Assembly (NCBI GenBank): GCA_902826565.1
Contig: CADEFF010000003.1
Span: forward strand, 106,588-146,538
Source of the DNA: an uncultured Rhodospirillaceae bacterium
Lineage (GTDB): Bacteria > Pseudomonadota > Alphaproteobacteria > Dongiales > Dongiaceae
Direction of reading: 5' to 3'
Length of the DNA stretch: 39,951 nucleotides
Below the pieces are notes generated by a model. It was not told the origin of the DNA. It did not search any database and saw only the letters and a list, made by a program, of their open reading frames with translations. How positions within the stretch are numbered: position 1 is the stretch's first letter; every line of letters begins with the position of its first letter. This document shows positions 9,029-18,013 of this stretch, one piece after another. The position numbers were made by a program, and so were the translations under genes.

Positions 9029-9205
9029 CGAGGATGTTGCGGGGCCGGCGCTTGCGGCCGCCCCCTATGGAGTTCGCGTGAATGAACGGGCGAGGCGATC
9101 GGTCGAAACTCCCACGGCGCGGGCACCGCATCGACGGTTCGTGCCGCGCGCCGCACGGCGTCGCCCCGCTTCCGGAGGCGACGGCGAGCATGAGGGCGCT
9201 CTGAG

Positions 9206-10240
9206 ATGGCGGACAAAGTCGGTGCCGCATCGACCAGAACCGGAGACCTCGGCATGGAGGACAGGAACGCCGAGACGGCCCGCCTCCGGCAGCCCTGGAG
9301 ACGTCGCCTGAAGCGACTGAACTTCAGCGAGCTGATCATGCCGGGGTTCATCCTGGTCTATTCGAGCATCATTGCCCTGATCGAGCCGCGCTTCCTGTCA
9401 TGGGGCAATCTCGACAATCTGGCCGGCCAGATTGCGCCGCTCCTGGTGATGTCGGTGGGCCAGGCTTTCACGATCATCAGCGGCGGGCTGGACCTCTCCA
9501 TGGCGGCGGTCATGTCGCTCTCCGGGGTCGTCGGGATTCTTCTGGTTCCTCTCGTCGGACCCTGGGGCGCTATCTGCGTGATGGCGGTGTTCGGACTCCT
9601 CGTGGGCCTGGTCACCGGCTACATCATCGCCTATCAGAAGACCTCTCCCTTCATCGTCACCCTCGGCATGGCGTCGGTGGCCACCGCCATTGCGCTGATC
9701 CTCGCGCATGGCGTGCCGATTTATACCGTGCCGCCCGAACTCACGGCGGCCATAGGCTTTGGCCATTTCCTGGGCCTTCCGGTCAGCTTCGAGATCGCAA
9801 TCGCGATGCTCCTGCTCGGCGCGTTCCTGCTGCGGCGGACCGTGTTCGGCCGCTATGTCTATGCGATCGGCTCGAACAAGTCGGCCACCCTGCGCTCCGG
9901 CGTCAACGTCTCGCTGTACACGATGCTCGTCTACGGATTTGCCGGCTTCTCGACCGGTGTCGCGAGCATCGTCCTGACGAGTTGGGTCGGCGCCGCGCAG
10001 CCGGTCGCCGAACCGGACATGACGTTGAAATCGATTGCCGCGGCGGTCCTCGGCGGCATCGCGCTGAACGGCGGGAGCGGCGGGATGGTGCATGTGCTCT
10101 ATGGCTGCATCGTCCTCGGCGCCCTCTCGAATTCCCTGACGCTGGTCGGAGTGTCGTCCTTCTACCAGATACTGGCGGTCGGCATCGTCATCATCGTGGC
10201 GGTGATGCTCGATCGTGTCCGCAGGCGGGAGATTTTCTAG
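9206..10240 (+). CDS. Sugar-type ABC transporter permease (RbsC family)
   Basis: A 344-residue integral membrane permease of the branched RbsC/XylH type (BPD_transp_2). Hydrophobic segments run from about residue 45 to 335, with the family motif ISGGLDLSMAAVMSLSG near residues 91-107 and GGIALNGGSGG near 285. It forms a set with the next two genes (binding protein and double ATPase), in the order permease, binding protein, ATPase. A second in-frame ATG at 9254 with GGAG upstream is an alternative start. Family is certain; the ligand is unknown and need not be a sugar. Confidence 0.92.
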   Translation: MADKVGAASTRTGDLGMEDRNAETARLRQPWRRRLKRLNFSELIMPGFILVYSSIIALIEPRFLSWGNLDNLAGQIAPLLVMSVGQAFTIISGGLDLSMAAVMSLSGVVGILLVPLVGPWGAICVMAVFGLLVGLVTGYIIAYQKTSPFIVTLGMASVATAIALILAHGVPIYTVPPELTAAIGFGHFLGLPVSFEIAIAMLLLGAFLLRRTVFGRYVYAIGSNKSATLRSGVNVSLYTMLVYGFAGFSTGVASIVLTSWVGAAQPVAEPDMTLKSIAAAVLGGIALNGGSGGMVHVLYGCIVLGALSNSLTLVGVSSFYQILAVGIVIIVAVMLDRVRRREIF

Positions 10241-10320
10241 GTTTCGCCCGATAGCTACTCGTTTCGCAATTATCACGCGTTTTCACTCGCTACCACCCGT
10301 ATGGCAGGAAAGGTGACGCC

Positions 10321-11409
10321 ATGATGTCGAAAATTTGGAGGAAATACCTCGTGCGTGCCACCTACGCGGGCGTGATGATGCTCGCCGTGGGTGTTGGTTC
10401 GGCTATACCGTCGGCCAAAGCCGACGACGCGGCCCGCTTCCTTGGCACTGTCGATGAGGTGGTGAAGGACACCGGGGAGCCGATTCGATATGGCGTGACG
10501 CTGGTCCATCTCCAGGACGATTACTGGAAGGGAATGGCGTACGGCATCGTCGATGAAGTCGAGAAGTCCGGCGGGAAAGTCGTCCAGGTTTCCATTGCCG
10601 GCAAATACGGCAACGTGACCGAACAGTTCGCCCAGATCGACGCCATGATCACCAAGGGCATCGACGTACTCGTGATCGGCGCGGCGTCCTATGACGGCTA
10701 CGACACGATTCTGGCGAAGGCGAAGGCGGCCGGGATCAAGATCGTCGCCGCCGGAACCGCGGTGAACAGCAAGATCCCGGACTGGGGCGTGCTGTTCAGC
10801 GATTTCGAGATCGGCAAGAGGATGGGCGCGCTGCTTTGCGAAAAGAAGCCGGCGGGCAGCTTCAAGATCATCGGGCTGCCCGGACCGGCCGGCGCCGAAT
10901 GGTCCAAGCTTCGCGTCGATGGCCTGAAGGAAGCGGTCAGCGAATGCCCGGGAGCCGAGCTGGAGCTCGCGCCGGTCGGCGGCGAGATCAGCATCGGTTA
11001 TGCCTTGTCGCAGACGTCGGACATGATGACCAAGTATCCGGACGCCAGCTTCGTGTGGACCCCGACGATGGGTCTGGGCATGGGTGCCGTCCAGGCCATC
11101 CGGCAGCGTAATTCCGACATGAAGGTCGTCGGCAGTACGATCATGCGAGGCGTATTCGAGCCGCTGGAAGACGGGACCTTGCTCGCGGTGAATGCCGAAC
11201 CCTCGATCCTGGTGGGCCGTCTGATCGTTCAGTATGCGATCCGGCAGAAGCTGGGAATGGACACGCCGCTCATCCAGCCGAGCACGGACACCCAGTATCC
11301 GCTGGTGACCATGCCGACGGAGTTCCTCACCAAGGAGAACTACAAGTCCTATCCTTGGGAGCAGACGGACGTGCCGCCGGCCGATTGGTCGATCGAGGCC
11401 TTCCAATAG
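10321..11409 (+). CDS. Periplasmic substrate-binding protein (RbsB/TorT-like)
   Basis: A 362-residue periplasmic-binding protein of the type I fold (Peripla_BP_4). A Sec signal peptide is visible: basic start, hydrophobic stretch 14-28, and a probable cut after SAKA near residue 34. The mature start (YGVTLVHLQDDYWKGMAYGIVDEV) and the DVLVIGAASYDGYD segment recall TorT as well as ribose-type binding proteins, so a small non-sugar ligand is possible. It sits between the permease and the ATPase of the same system. GGAAAGGTGACGCC precedes the tandem ATGATG. Confidence 0.9.
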   Translation: MMSKIWRKYLVRATYAGVMMLAVGVGSAIPSAKADDAARFLGTVDEVVKDTGEPIRYGVTLVHLQDDYWKGMAYGIVDEVEKSGGKVVQVSIAGKYGNVTEQFAQIDAMITKGIDVLVIGAASYDGYDTILAKAKAAGIKIVAAGTAVNSKIPDWGVLFSDFEIGKRMGALLCEKKPAGSFKIIGLPGPAGAEWSKLRVDGLKEAVSECPGAELELAPVGGEISIGYALSQTSDMMTKYPDASFVWTPTMGLGMGAVQAIRQRNSDMKVVGSTIMRGVFEPLEDGTLLAVNAEPSILVGRLIVQYAIRQKLGMDTPLIQPSTDTQYPLVTMPTEFLTKENYKSYPWEQTDVPPADWSIEAFQ

Positions 11410-11503
11410 CCGGACCTGAGCCCGTGCGGCGTCGCGAACCGATGTCGCACGGGCCGCTTGCATCCCGGAGCGTTCGCCGATCGGGCCGACGAGGCGAGAA
11501 CAA

Positions 11504-13039
11504 GTGACATCCATGACAATGGAATCCGGTCATAGCCAAAGGCAGGTTCTTCCCGAGGTCGTCTTCCTCGAGAACATCTCCAAACGCTTCGGCTCGACCC
11601 AGGCAGCCCGGAACGTCTCGCTCAGGTTCAAGGGCGGCGAGGTCCATGCGGTCCTCGGCGAGAATGGCGCCGGCAAGTCCACTATCGGCAAGATACTGGG
11701 AGGATTGGTTCAGCCCGATGATGGGCGAATCGTCCTCGACGGCAAGGAGACGCGGCTTCGCAGCGTCGCCGAGGCGCGCGGCCGCGGCATCGCAATGGTG
11801 TTCCAGGAGCTGTCGCTCGTCCCGGACCTGACCGTGAGGGAGAACATCTATCTCGGGACCGAAATCGCCCGGCATCCGTTCAGCCTCCTTCGGCGCCAGG
11901 CGGAAGAGGACCGATGTCGCCGGCTCTTCGAGGAGTACAACTTCGCCTTCGACCTGAATGCGTGGACGCGAAGCCTCTCGGTTGCCAATCAGCAGCTTAT
12001 CGAGGTCGTGAAGGCGTTGGCCAGCGACCCGCGTGTCTTGATCCTCGACGAGCCGACCGCAATGCTCGGCGTGCACGAGAACGAAAAGCTGATGGGCATC
12101 ATCCGGAGCGCGCGACGCCAGGGAACGGCCATCATCTTCATCACCCACCATGTGGAAGAGGTTGTGGAAGCGGCCGACCGCGTGAGCCTCATGAAGGACG
12201 GCGCCCTCGTCGAATCTTTCCTCAAGACTGACGACATCGACGCAACCTGTATCGTGGGAAAGCTGGTCGGCAAATCGCGCTCCAAGGGCGCCGGCAAGCA
12301 GGCACCCTCGCTCGGAAACGAGGCCCTGGCGATCAGGAACCTGCCCGGGCCGCAGGACCGGTGCGCCGACCTGACCATTGCCGCCGGGCAGGTCGTCGGC
12401 CTTTATGGGGTCGTCGGCTCGGGGTGCGAAAGGATCGGTCAGGGTGTCGTGGGCCTGGCCGACCTTCGGCCCAGCGCCATGACGCTCGCCGGACGCCCCT
12501 ATCGGCCCGGCAGCCCGGCGCAGGCGGCACGTGCCGGCGTCTCGTACCTGCCCTCGGGACGCGCGGCGAACTGCGTCCTGCCGAGCCGCAGCACGCGCGA
12601 AAATCTCATGATCAGCCAGCTCGATCAGATCCAGACCTGCGGCATCATGCGAAAGGGCGTCGAGCGCCAGCTCACGCAATCCCTGCTCGCCCGGTACCGG
12701 ACGCGCTATGCGAGTTACGAGGATCCGATCACCAGCCTCAGCGGCGGGAACCAGCAGAAGGTGATGATCGCCCGATGCCTGGGCCGGGCGAGCAAGCTCA
12801 TCGTCCTGGAGGATCCGACGGCCGGGGTGGATATCGGCGCGAAGCGGGATATCCATGAGCTGGTGCGCGATCGGGCCGCCTCGGGCCTCGGAATCCTGCT
12901 GGTCTCGAGCGATCTGCTCGAAACGATCGCGATTTGTGATGTGATCTATACGGTCATTCGCGGCCAGATCGTACGGAAGTACGAACATCCGACGATCGGC
13001 GACGAACCGAGCATCGTCGCCGATGTGCTCGGCGGATGA
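11504..13039 (+). CDS. Sugar-type ABC transporter ATPase with two ABC domains (RbsA/MglA family)
   Basis: A 511-residue double ATPase energising the preceding permease and binding protein. Domain 1 has Walker A GENGAGKST (~53-61), signature LSVANQQ, Walker B LILDEPT and switch ITHH. Domain 2, from about residue 268, has the degenerate P-loop GVVGSGCERI usual for this family and signature LSGGNQQK. Its Walker B reads IVLEDPT where the usual order is LDEPT, so Asp and catalytic Glu are exchanged. The second site of RbsA-type ATPases is often degenerate, so the transporter may still work. The start is GTG at 11504; ATG at 11513 is an alternative. Confidence 0.92.
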   Translation: MTSMTMESGHSQRQVLPEVVFLENISKRFGSTQAARNVSLRFKGGEVHAVLGENGAGKSTIGKILGGLVQPDDGRIVLDGKETRLRSVAEARGRGIAMVFQELSLVPDLTVRENIYLGTEIARHPFSLLRRQAEEDRCRRLFEEYNFAFDLNAWTRSLSVANQQLIEVVKALASDPRVLILDEPTAMLGVHENEKLMGIIRSARRQGTAIIFITHHVEEVVEAADRVSLMKDGALVESFLKTDDIDATCIVGKLVGKSRSKGAGKQAPSLGNEALAIRNLPGPQDRCADLTIAAGQVVGLYGVVGSGCERIGQGVVGLADLRPSAMTLAGRPYRPGSPAQAARAGVSYLPSGRAANCVLPSRSTRENLMISQLDQIQTCGIMRKGVERQLTQSLLARYRTRYASYEDPITSLSGGNQQKVMIARCLGRASKLIVLEDPTAGVDIGAKRDIHELVRDRAASGLGILLVSSDLLETIAICDVIYTVIRGQIVRKYEHPTIGDEPSIVADVLGG

Positions 13040-13123
13040 GGCGAGCGAGGCGCATGGCAGCGCCGGCGATCGGGCCCGATGGCGCAATCCTGCGGTGCGC
13101 CAATTCTGACAGCGAGGAGAGCA

Positions 13124-13627
13124 ATGGCAATGAATGACGTCTGCGGGATTACCGGCCTGTTCCACGTTCTGGTCAAGACCAACGACCTGGAGCAGACGAT
13201 GAAGTTCTACAAGGGCGTTCTCGGCCTGCGCGAGGCGCCGCGGCCCGACTTTGGCGTCAAGGGCGCCTGGCTCGCCTGCTCGACCCCGATCGGCGAGCAG
13301 ATCATCCATATCTGGGCCGAGGGGCCGGGCATGGGGCCGACCGGCGTCTCGCCCTACGGCACCGCGACGATCGACCATGTCTCGCTGACCGCCATCGGAC
13401 ACAAGGCCTTCCGCGAGCGGTTCAGGAAGCATGGGCTGGATTGGCGCGAATACGTCATTCCCAAGACGACCTATTGGCAGCTCTTCGTCTATGACCCGAG
13501 CGGCGTGCAGCTCGAACTCACCTTCGACGAAGCGAACGAAGGCGGGCCGCACGGGCCGGTGACGCCCGGGCACGAATACAAGACCGGCGAGAACTTCTTC
13601 GACCGCGCAAAATATCCGAAGCTTTGA
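13124..13627 (+). CDS. VOC (glyoxalase/dioxygenase-fold) family protein
   Basis: A 167-residue vicinal-oxygen-chelate protein with two beta-alpha-beta-beta-beta units. The first carries GLFHVLVKTNDLEQTMKFYKGVLGLRE (residues 9-35, shown by its N-terminal His and the FY..VLGL pattern). The second carries TIDHVSL and ends YDPSGVQLELTF, whose Glu is a usual metal ligand. Metal residues therefore look intact. The family includes glyoxalases, epimerases and ring-cleaving dioxygenases; the reaction here is unknown. GAGGAGAGCA before the ATG at 13124 decides the start over an upstream one at 13079. It follows the ABC ATPase by 84 bp. Confidence 0.85.
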   Translation: MAMNDVCGITGLFHVLVKTNDLEQTMKFYKGVLGLREAPRPDFGVKGAWLACSTPIGEQIIHIWAEGPGMGPTGVSPYGTATIDHVSLTAIGHKAFRERFRKHGLDWREYVIPKTTYWQLFVYDPSGVQLELTFDEANEGGPHGPVTPGHEYKTGENFFDRAKYPKL

Positions 13628-14071
13628 GGCGATGCCGTTAGTCGGCACGGCGTCGTCCGGCATCCGGCTCGTGACGGGTTGTTGGCGACCCCGGCCGACC
13701 GAGCGCGTCGCCTTGCCGCCAGCTTTGGCGTTCGGTGCGGATGCCAAGGCGAGGGTGGCGACGCGTCGGAGCCGTCTCGCCGACATCCCCGGACAGAATC
13801 GCCCGACGCGAGGCCGCCGGCCGATGAGGAATTCGTAGTCTTTTCGTCGCCAGGCCGCGCCCGGGTTCGGATACTGCGACATCGAGGTTGCGGAACGGCT
13901 ATCGCCCGCCGCGACCTGCCCCATGAAATCGACGACATGATCTGGACGCTGCGCCAAAGTTGCCGCAGTGTCGGATTTCCGGCCTGTGCTTCCGAGCAGG
14001 GGCTACAGAACTTCGGTGGCGTCCTTTTGGCGACCGGCTTTTCCATTTGCGTAACATCACGAAGAGGGCTC
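13628..14071. other. Intergenic region before the CoA-enzyme genes
   Basis: This 444-bp gap separates the VOC gene from the CaiD-like gene. Open frames cross it, including one in phase with the downstream gene, but they show no family motifs and have arginine/serine-rich composition. It may hold a promoter for the three CoA-metabolism genes. No terminator hairpin followed by T residues was found. Confidence 0.5.
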
Positions 14072-14875
14072 ATGGGACAGAATGTCGAGGTAATTCAGCG
14101 CGGCCATGTACTCGAGGTGACGCTCGACAGGCCGAAGGTCAACGCCATCGACGATCCCACGAGCCGCGAGCTGAGCGCGGCGTTCTCGCGATTGCGCGAC
14201 GATCCGGAGCTTCGGGTCGGGATCGTGACCGGCGGTGGCGATCGCATCTTCTCGGCGGGCTGGGATCTCAAGGCGCTCGACCGGGGCGACGCGAAGCTCG
14301 AGGAATGGTGGAAGACCAGCAACTACGGCGACGGCGGCTTCGCGGGGATGACGGAACGCTGGGACCTCAACAAGCCGGTGATCGCGGCCCTGAACGGCCT
14401 CGCCATCGGCGGCGGCTTCGAGCTCGCCATGGCCTGCGACCTCGTCATCGCGGCCGATCACGTGGAGTTCGGCCTGCCGGAAATGCCGCTCGGCATGATT
14501 CCCGATGCCGGCGCCATCCAGCGCCTGCCGCGACGGCTTCCCTACAACATCGCCATGGAGATGTTCTTCATGGGTCGCCGGCTGACCGCGCAGGAGGCCG
14601 CGCAATACGGCTTCGTGAACAAGGTGGTCCCCAGAGCCGAGCTGATGGCGACGGCGCGCGCCTGGGCCGATCAGCTCGCCGAGGCGGCTCCCCTCGCGCT
14701 CCAGACGGTGAAGGAGGTTCTGCGATCGATCGAATGCGTCCCGCTCGAAGCGGCTTTCGCGAAGATCCGCACGGCGGACCTCCCGGTCTATCGCAAGATG
14801 CTCGGCTCCGAGGATGCGCGCGAGGGCGTGAAGGCTTTCACCGAGAAACGCAAGCCGGTCTTCAAGGGCCGCTGA
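14072..14875 (+). CDS. Enoyl-CoA hydratase/isomerase family, carnitinyl-CoA dehydratase (CaiD)-like
   Basis: A 267-residue crotonase-fold enzyme. The oxyanion-hole segments are FSAGWDLKAL (60-69) and AIGGGFELA (111-119), and acidic residues Glu117 and Glu137 (LPEMPLG) are at crotonase catalytic positions. The FSAGWDLKA stretch, GGFAGMTE (88-95) and the ending AFTEKRKPVFKGR match the pattern I know from E. coli CaiD, making carnitinyl-CoA dehydratase the nearest named relative. It would add or remove water from a 2-enoyl-CoA, possibly one bearing a polar head. AGAGGG lies just upstream of the ATG. The dehydrogenase gene follows after 26 bp and the CoA synthetase after that, so the three form one operon. 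Confidence 0.87.
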   Translation: MGQNVEVIQRGHVLEVTLDRPKVNAIDDPTSRELSAAFSRLRDDPELRVGIVTGGGDRIFSAGWDLKALDRGDAKLEEWWKTSNYGDGGFAGMTERWDLNKPVIAALNGLAIGGGFELAMACDLVIAADHVEFGLPEMPLGMIPDAGAIQRLPRRLPYNIAMEMFFMGRRLTAQEAAQYGFVNKVVPRAELMATARAWADQLAEAAPLALQTVKEVLRSIECVPLEAAFAKIRTADLPVYRKMLGSEDAREGVKAFTEKRKPVFKGR

Positions 14876-14901
14876 TCCGTAAACCTCCGAGGACAACGAC
14901 C

Positions 14902-15852
14902 ATGGCCCGCAAAGCCCCCCACCAGATCCGTCGCGTTTCGAGCTTGGGCGGCGGCCCGATCGGCGGCGGATGGACCGCCCATTTCCTGGCGCATGGCTAC
15001 GATGTGGTCAGCTACATCCATGCCGAGAGCGAGCGCGACATCCTGCGCGAGATCGTCGATACCGGGTGGGTCAGCCTCACGGCGCTCGGACTTTCGTCCG
15101 GCGCATCGCTCGACCGCTGGAAGATCACGACCGATCTCGAAGAAGCCGTCTCGGATGCGGAGTTCGTGCAGGAGAGCGCGCCCGAAAACCTGGCGCTCAA
15201 GCAGGATCTCTACCTGAAGCTGGGCGATCTGGTGGCGCCGGATGTGGTGATCTCCTCCAGCACGTCAGGTTTGCGGATGACCGACATCCAGGCGACATGC
15301 GCGACGCCGGAGCGGGCGGTGGTCGGGCACCCCTTCAACCCGCCCTATCTGCTGCCGCTCGTGGAAATCGTCGGCGGCGACAAGACCTCGCCCGAGGCGG
15401 TGCGCTGGACGGAGGAATTCTACCGGGTGGCCGGCAAGGCGCCGCTGGTGCTGCGCAAGGAGATCCCCGGCTTCATCGCCACGCGGCTGCAGGAGGCGCT
15501 GTGGCGCGAGGCCATGCATATGGTCGATAACGACGAGGCCTCGCCCGAGCAGATCGACCTCGCCTTGCGCACCGGTCCGGGACCGCGCATGGCCCTGATG
15601 GGCCAGTGCATGGCCTTTCACGTCGCCTGCGGCGAAGGCGGCATGGCGACCAATCTCGACCAGTTCGGCCCGGCGCTGAAGCTGCCCTGGACCCGGCTTC
15701 AGGCACCCGAGCTGACCAAAGGGCTTCGCGACAAGCTGGTGGATGGCTGCAACAAGATGGCCGCGGGCCGTCGATTTGCGGATCTGGCGGCGGAACGCGA
15801 CCGCGGCATCGTCGCCATCCTGAAAGCGATTGCCGAAACCGCGCGGAGCTGA
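14902..15852 (+). CDS. 3-hydroxyacyl-CoA / L-carnitine dehydrogenase-like enzyme
   Basis: A 316-residue NAD-dependent dehydrogenase of the 3-hydroxyacyl-CoA dehydrogenase family. The dinucleotide motif is GGGPIGGGW (16-24). The catalytic His is in VGHPFNPPYLLPLVEIVGG near residue 140, and the C-terminal domain carries RLQEALWREA. The one-domain layout and GHPFNP..LLPLVE pattern are shared with bacterial L-carnitine dehydrogenases as well as with 3-hydroxybutyryl-CoA dehydrogenases. Next to a CaiD-like hydratase it could oxidise the beta-hydroxyl of a carnitine-like acid or its CoA ester; which one cannot be decided here. CGAGGACAACGACC precedes the ATG. Confidence 0.87.
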   Translation: MARKAPHQIRRVSSLGGGPIGGGWTAHFLAHGYDVVSYIHAESERDILREIVDTGWVSLTALGLSSGASLDRWKITTDLEEAVSDAEFVQESAPENLALKQDLYLKLGDLVAPDVVISSSTSGLRMTDIQATCATPERAVVGHPFNPPYLLPLVEIVGGDKTSPEAVRWTEEFYRVAGKAPLVLRKEIPGFIATRLQEALWREAMHMVDNDEASPEQIDLALRTGPGPRMALMGQCMAFHVACGEGGMATNLDQFGPALKLPWTRLQAPELTKGLRDKLVDGCNKMAAGRRFADLAAERDRGIVAILKAIAETARS

Positions 15853-15886
15853 ATCGCCGATCGACGCCGAACCATCTGGGGAAACA

Positions 15887-18001
15887 ATGCGACCGGAACT
15901 ACGCCGCAACCTGCAGCGGCTGCTCGCACCGCGTCATGTTGCCGTCGTCGGCGGCCGGGACGCCGAGATCGTCGCGCAGGAATGCGGCCGCATCGGCTTC
16001 CGCGGCCCCATCTGGGGCGTCAATCCGCGACGTTCCGAGATTGCCGGACATCCCTGCTTCGGGCGCGTCGAGGACCTGCCCGAGCCGCCGGATGCCGTTT
16101 TCCTGGCGGTTCCTCGGGCGGCGGCCATCGAGACGGTGGCGCAGCTCCGGAAGATCGGGGCCGGCGGCGTCGTTTGTTACTCGGCCGGATTCCGCGAACT
16201 GGGCGGCGCCGGGACGCTTGCCGAGCAGACGCTCGCCGAGGCGGCGGGCGATCTCGCGCTGGTTGGGCCGAATTGCTACGGCCTCATCAACTACGGTCAT
16301 CGCGTGGCCCTTTGGCCGTTCGCGCATGGCAGCAGCAAGGTCACGGAAGGTGCTGCGATCGTGACGCAGAGCGGCATGCTCGGATCCGACCTGACGATGA
16401 GCCAGCGCTCGACCCCGTTCCTCTACATGATCACCGTGGGCAATCAGGCGGTGCTTCGCTTCGAAGATTTCCTGGAAGTCCTGGTCGAGGATCCGGACGT
16501 GCGCGCGATCGGCCTGCATATCGAGGGGGTGCAGGATGTCGGGCGGTTCGCAAGCGCGGCGATCAAGGCGCTCGAGGCGAACGTCCCGATCGTCGCGCTC
16601 AAGACCGGCACCTCGACCGTCGGCGCGAAGCTCACCGTCAGCCATACGGGCTCGCTGTCCGGTACGGACGAGCTCTATCAGGCCCTGTTCGACCGGCTCG
16701 GCATCATCCGCGTGGATTCTCCCGCGGCGCTGCTGGAGACGGTCAAGTTCCTCTGCGTCTCGGGCGCCCCCAAGGGCAATCGAATAGCCGGCTTCACCTG
16801 CTCCGGCGGCGGCGCGACGATGCTGGCCGATCATGCCGAACGGATCGGGCTCGATTTCGCGACGCCGACGCCGGAAACGGCGGCGCTGTTGAAGCAACGG
16901 CTGCCGGAAATCGCCACCGTATCGAACCCGCTCGACTACACCACGCCGCTCTGGGGCGATGTCGAGCGCTTGCCGCCGGTGTTTCAGGCGATGCTCGGCG
17001 ACCGCTACGACATGGCCGTGATGGTCCAGGACTATCCCCTCCCCGAGCTCGCCGGCAGCAAGGACAGCTATGAAAAAGATGCCCGCTCCTTCATGGCCAT
17101 GGCACGGGCGGCGAACCTCCCGGCGGCGATCTGCAGCACGGTTCCCGAGAACATGGATCGGGACTCGCGGGAGATGATGCTGGCCGGCGGGATCGCGCCG
17201 CTGCAGGGCCTCGCCGAAGCGCTGGGAGCCATGGCCGGCGCCGCGCGCTACGGCCTGCGGCGCGAGCGGGTCATGGCACGAGGCGGGCTGCCTGCGCTTG
17301 GCCTCCTCGAGCCGATTGCCGGCAGAAACCGCGCCGCGCTCGTCGATGAATGGCAAGGGAAGCGCGCGCTCCATTCTGCCGGGCTCGCCGTGCCGGAGGG
17401 CCGGGTCGCGACCCTCGACGAGGTCGGCGATGCGGCGACGGAAGTCGGGTTTCCGGTCGCCCTCAAGATGGTGAGCGATCGAATTGCGCATAAGTCCGAG
17501 ATCGGCGCCGTTCGCCTGGGGCTCTCGACCGCACAGGCCGTCGCCGAGGCGGCCGACGAAATGTCGACGACCGTCGCCCGCCACGACAAGGCGGCGAACT
17601 CGGGACGTTTCCTGGTCGAGCGCATGTTGCCGTCGCCCGTGGCCGAGCTCCTCGTCGATATCCGCAGAGACGCTCAATTCGGCCTTGCGATGACGCTCGC
17701 GAGCGGCGGGACGCTCGTCGAGCTCCTGTCCGACGCCGTCACCCTGCTGCTTCCGGCGGCGCCGGACGATATTCAGGACGCCCTGGCGCGGCTGAAGCTC
17801 TCGAAGCTGCTCGACGGCTATCGCGGGCGGCCATCCGCCGACCGCAAGGCGCTCGTCGACTACATCGGCCGCCTGGCACGATTCGCGGAAGCGCAGATCG
17901 ACCGCATCGCGGAGATCGAGATCAACCCGCTCTTCGTCCTGCCGAATACGACCTGCGCCGTCGATGTGGTGATGTGGTCCGCGCCGAAAGACGGCGGGTA
18001 G
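15887..18001 (+). CDS. Fused acetyl/acyl-CoA synthetase, NDP-forming (ACD) family
   Basis: A 704-residue single-chain enzyme of the acyl-CoA synthetase (NDP-forming) superfamily. The order is CoA-binding domain (1-135), two succinyl-CoA-synthetase-like domains (to ~460) and a C-terminal ATP-grasp domain (~480-690). The phosphohistidine is His253 in VSHTGSLSG, and the ATP-grasp end reads EIEINPLFV. Such enzymes interconvert an acid, CoA and ATP with the acyl-CoA, ADP and phosphate. Here it would activate the acid handled by the two genes before it. The frame extends to 15830, but the ATG at 15887 with CTGGGGA upstream lies after the preceding stop. Ends 12 bp from the convergent permease gene. 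Confidence 0.92.
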   Translation: MRPELRRNLQRLLAPRHVAVVGGRDAEIVAQECGRIGFRGPIWGVNPRRSEIAGHPCFGRVEDLPEPPDAVFLAVPRAAAIETVAQLRKIGAGGVVCYSAGFRELGGAGTLAEQTLAEAAGDLALVGPNCYGLINYGHRVALWPFAHGSSKVTEGAAIVTQSGMLGSDLTMSQRSTPFLYMITVGNQAVLRFEDFLEVLVEDPDVRAIGLHIEGVQDVGRFASAAIKALEANVPIVALKTGTSTVGAKLTVSHTGSLSGTDELYQALFDRLGIIRVDSPAALLETVKFLCVSGAPKGNRIAGFTCSGGGATMLADHAERIGLDFATPTPETAALLKQRLPEIATVSNPLDYTTPLWGDVERLPPVFQAMLGDRYDMAVMVQDYPLPELAGSKDSYEKDARSFMAMARAANLPAAICSTVPENMDRDSREMMLAGGIAPLQGLAEALGAMAGAARYGLRRERVMARGGLPALGLLEPIAGRNRAALVDEWQGKRALHSAGLAVPEGRVATLDEVGDAATEVGFPVALKMVSDRIAHKSEIGAVRLGLSTAQAVAEAADEMSTTVARHDKAANSGRFLVERMLPSPVAELLVDIRRDAQFGLAMTLASGGTLVELLSDAVTLLLPAAPDDIQDALARLKLSKLLDGYRGRPSADRKALVDYIGRLARFAEAQIDRIAEIEINPLFVLPNTTCAVDVVMWSAPKDGG

Positions 18002-18013
18002 GGCATCGAACCG

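Noticed and set aside
11327..13957. 876-codon open frame antisense to the ABC ATPase and VOC genes
   Set aside because: Its translation is an Asp/Arg/Gly/His-rich mirror of real genes with clear Walker and VOC motifs on the other strand. Long antisense frames are expected in DNA this GC-rich.
13679..14071. Upstream extension of the CaiD-like frame by 131 codons
   Set aside because: The extension has no motif and the crotonase fold begins at 14072.
15899..17677. 592-codon open frame antisense to the acyl-CoA synthetase
   Set aside because: No family motif, and the plus-strand frame has His253 and the full ACD domain order.
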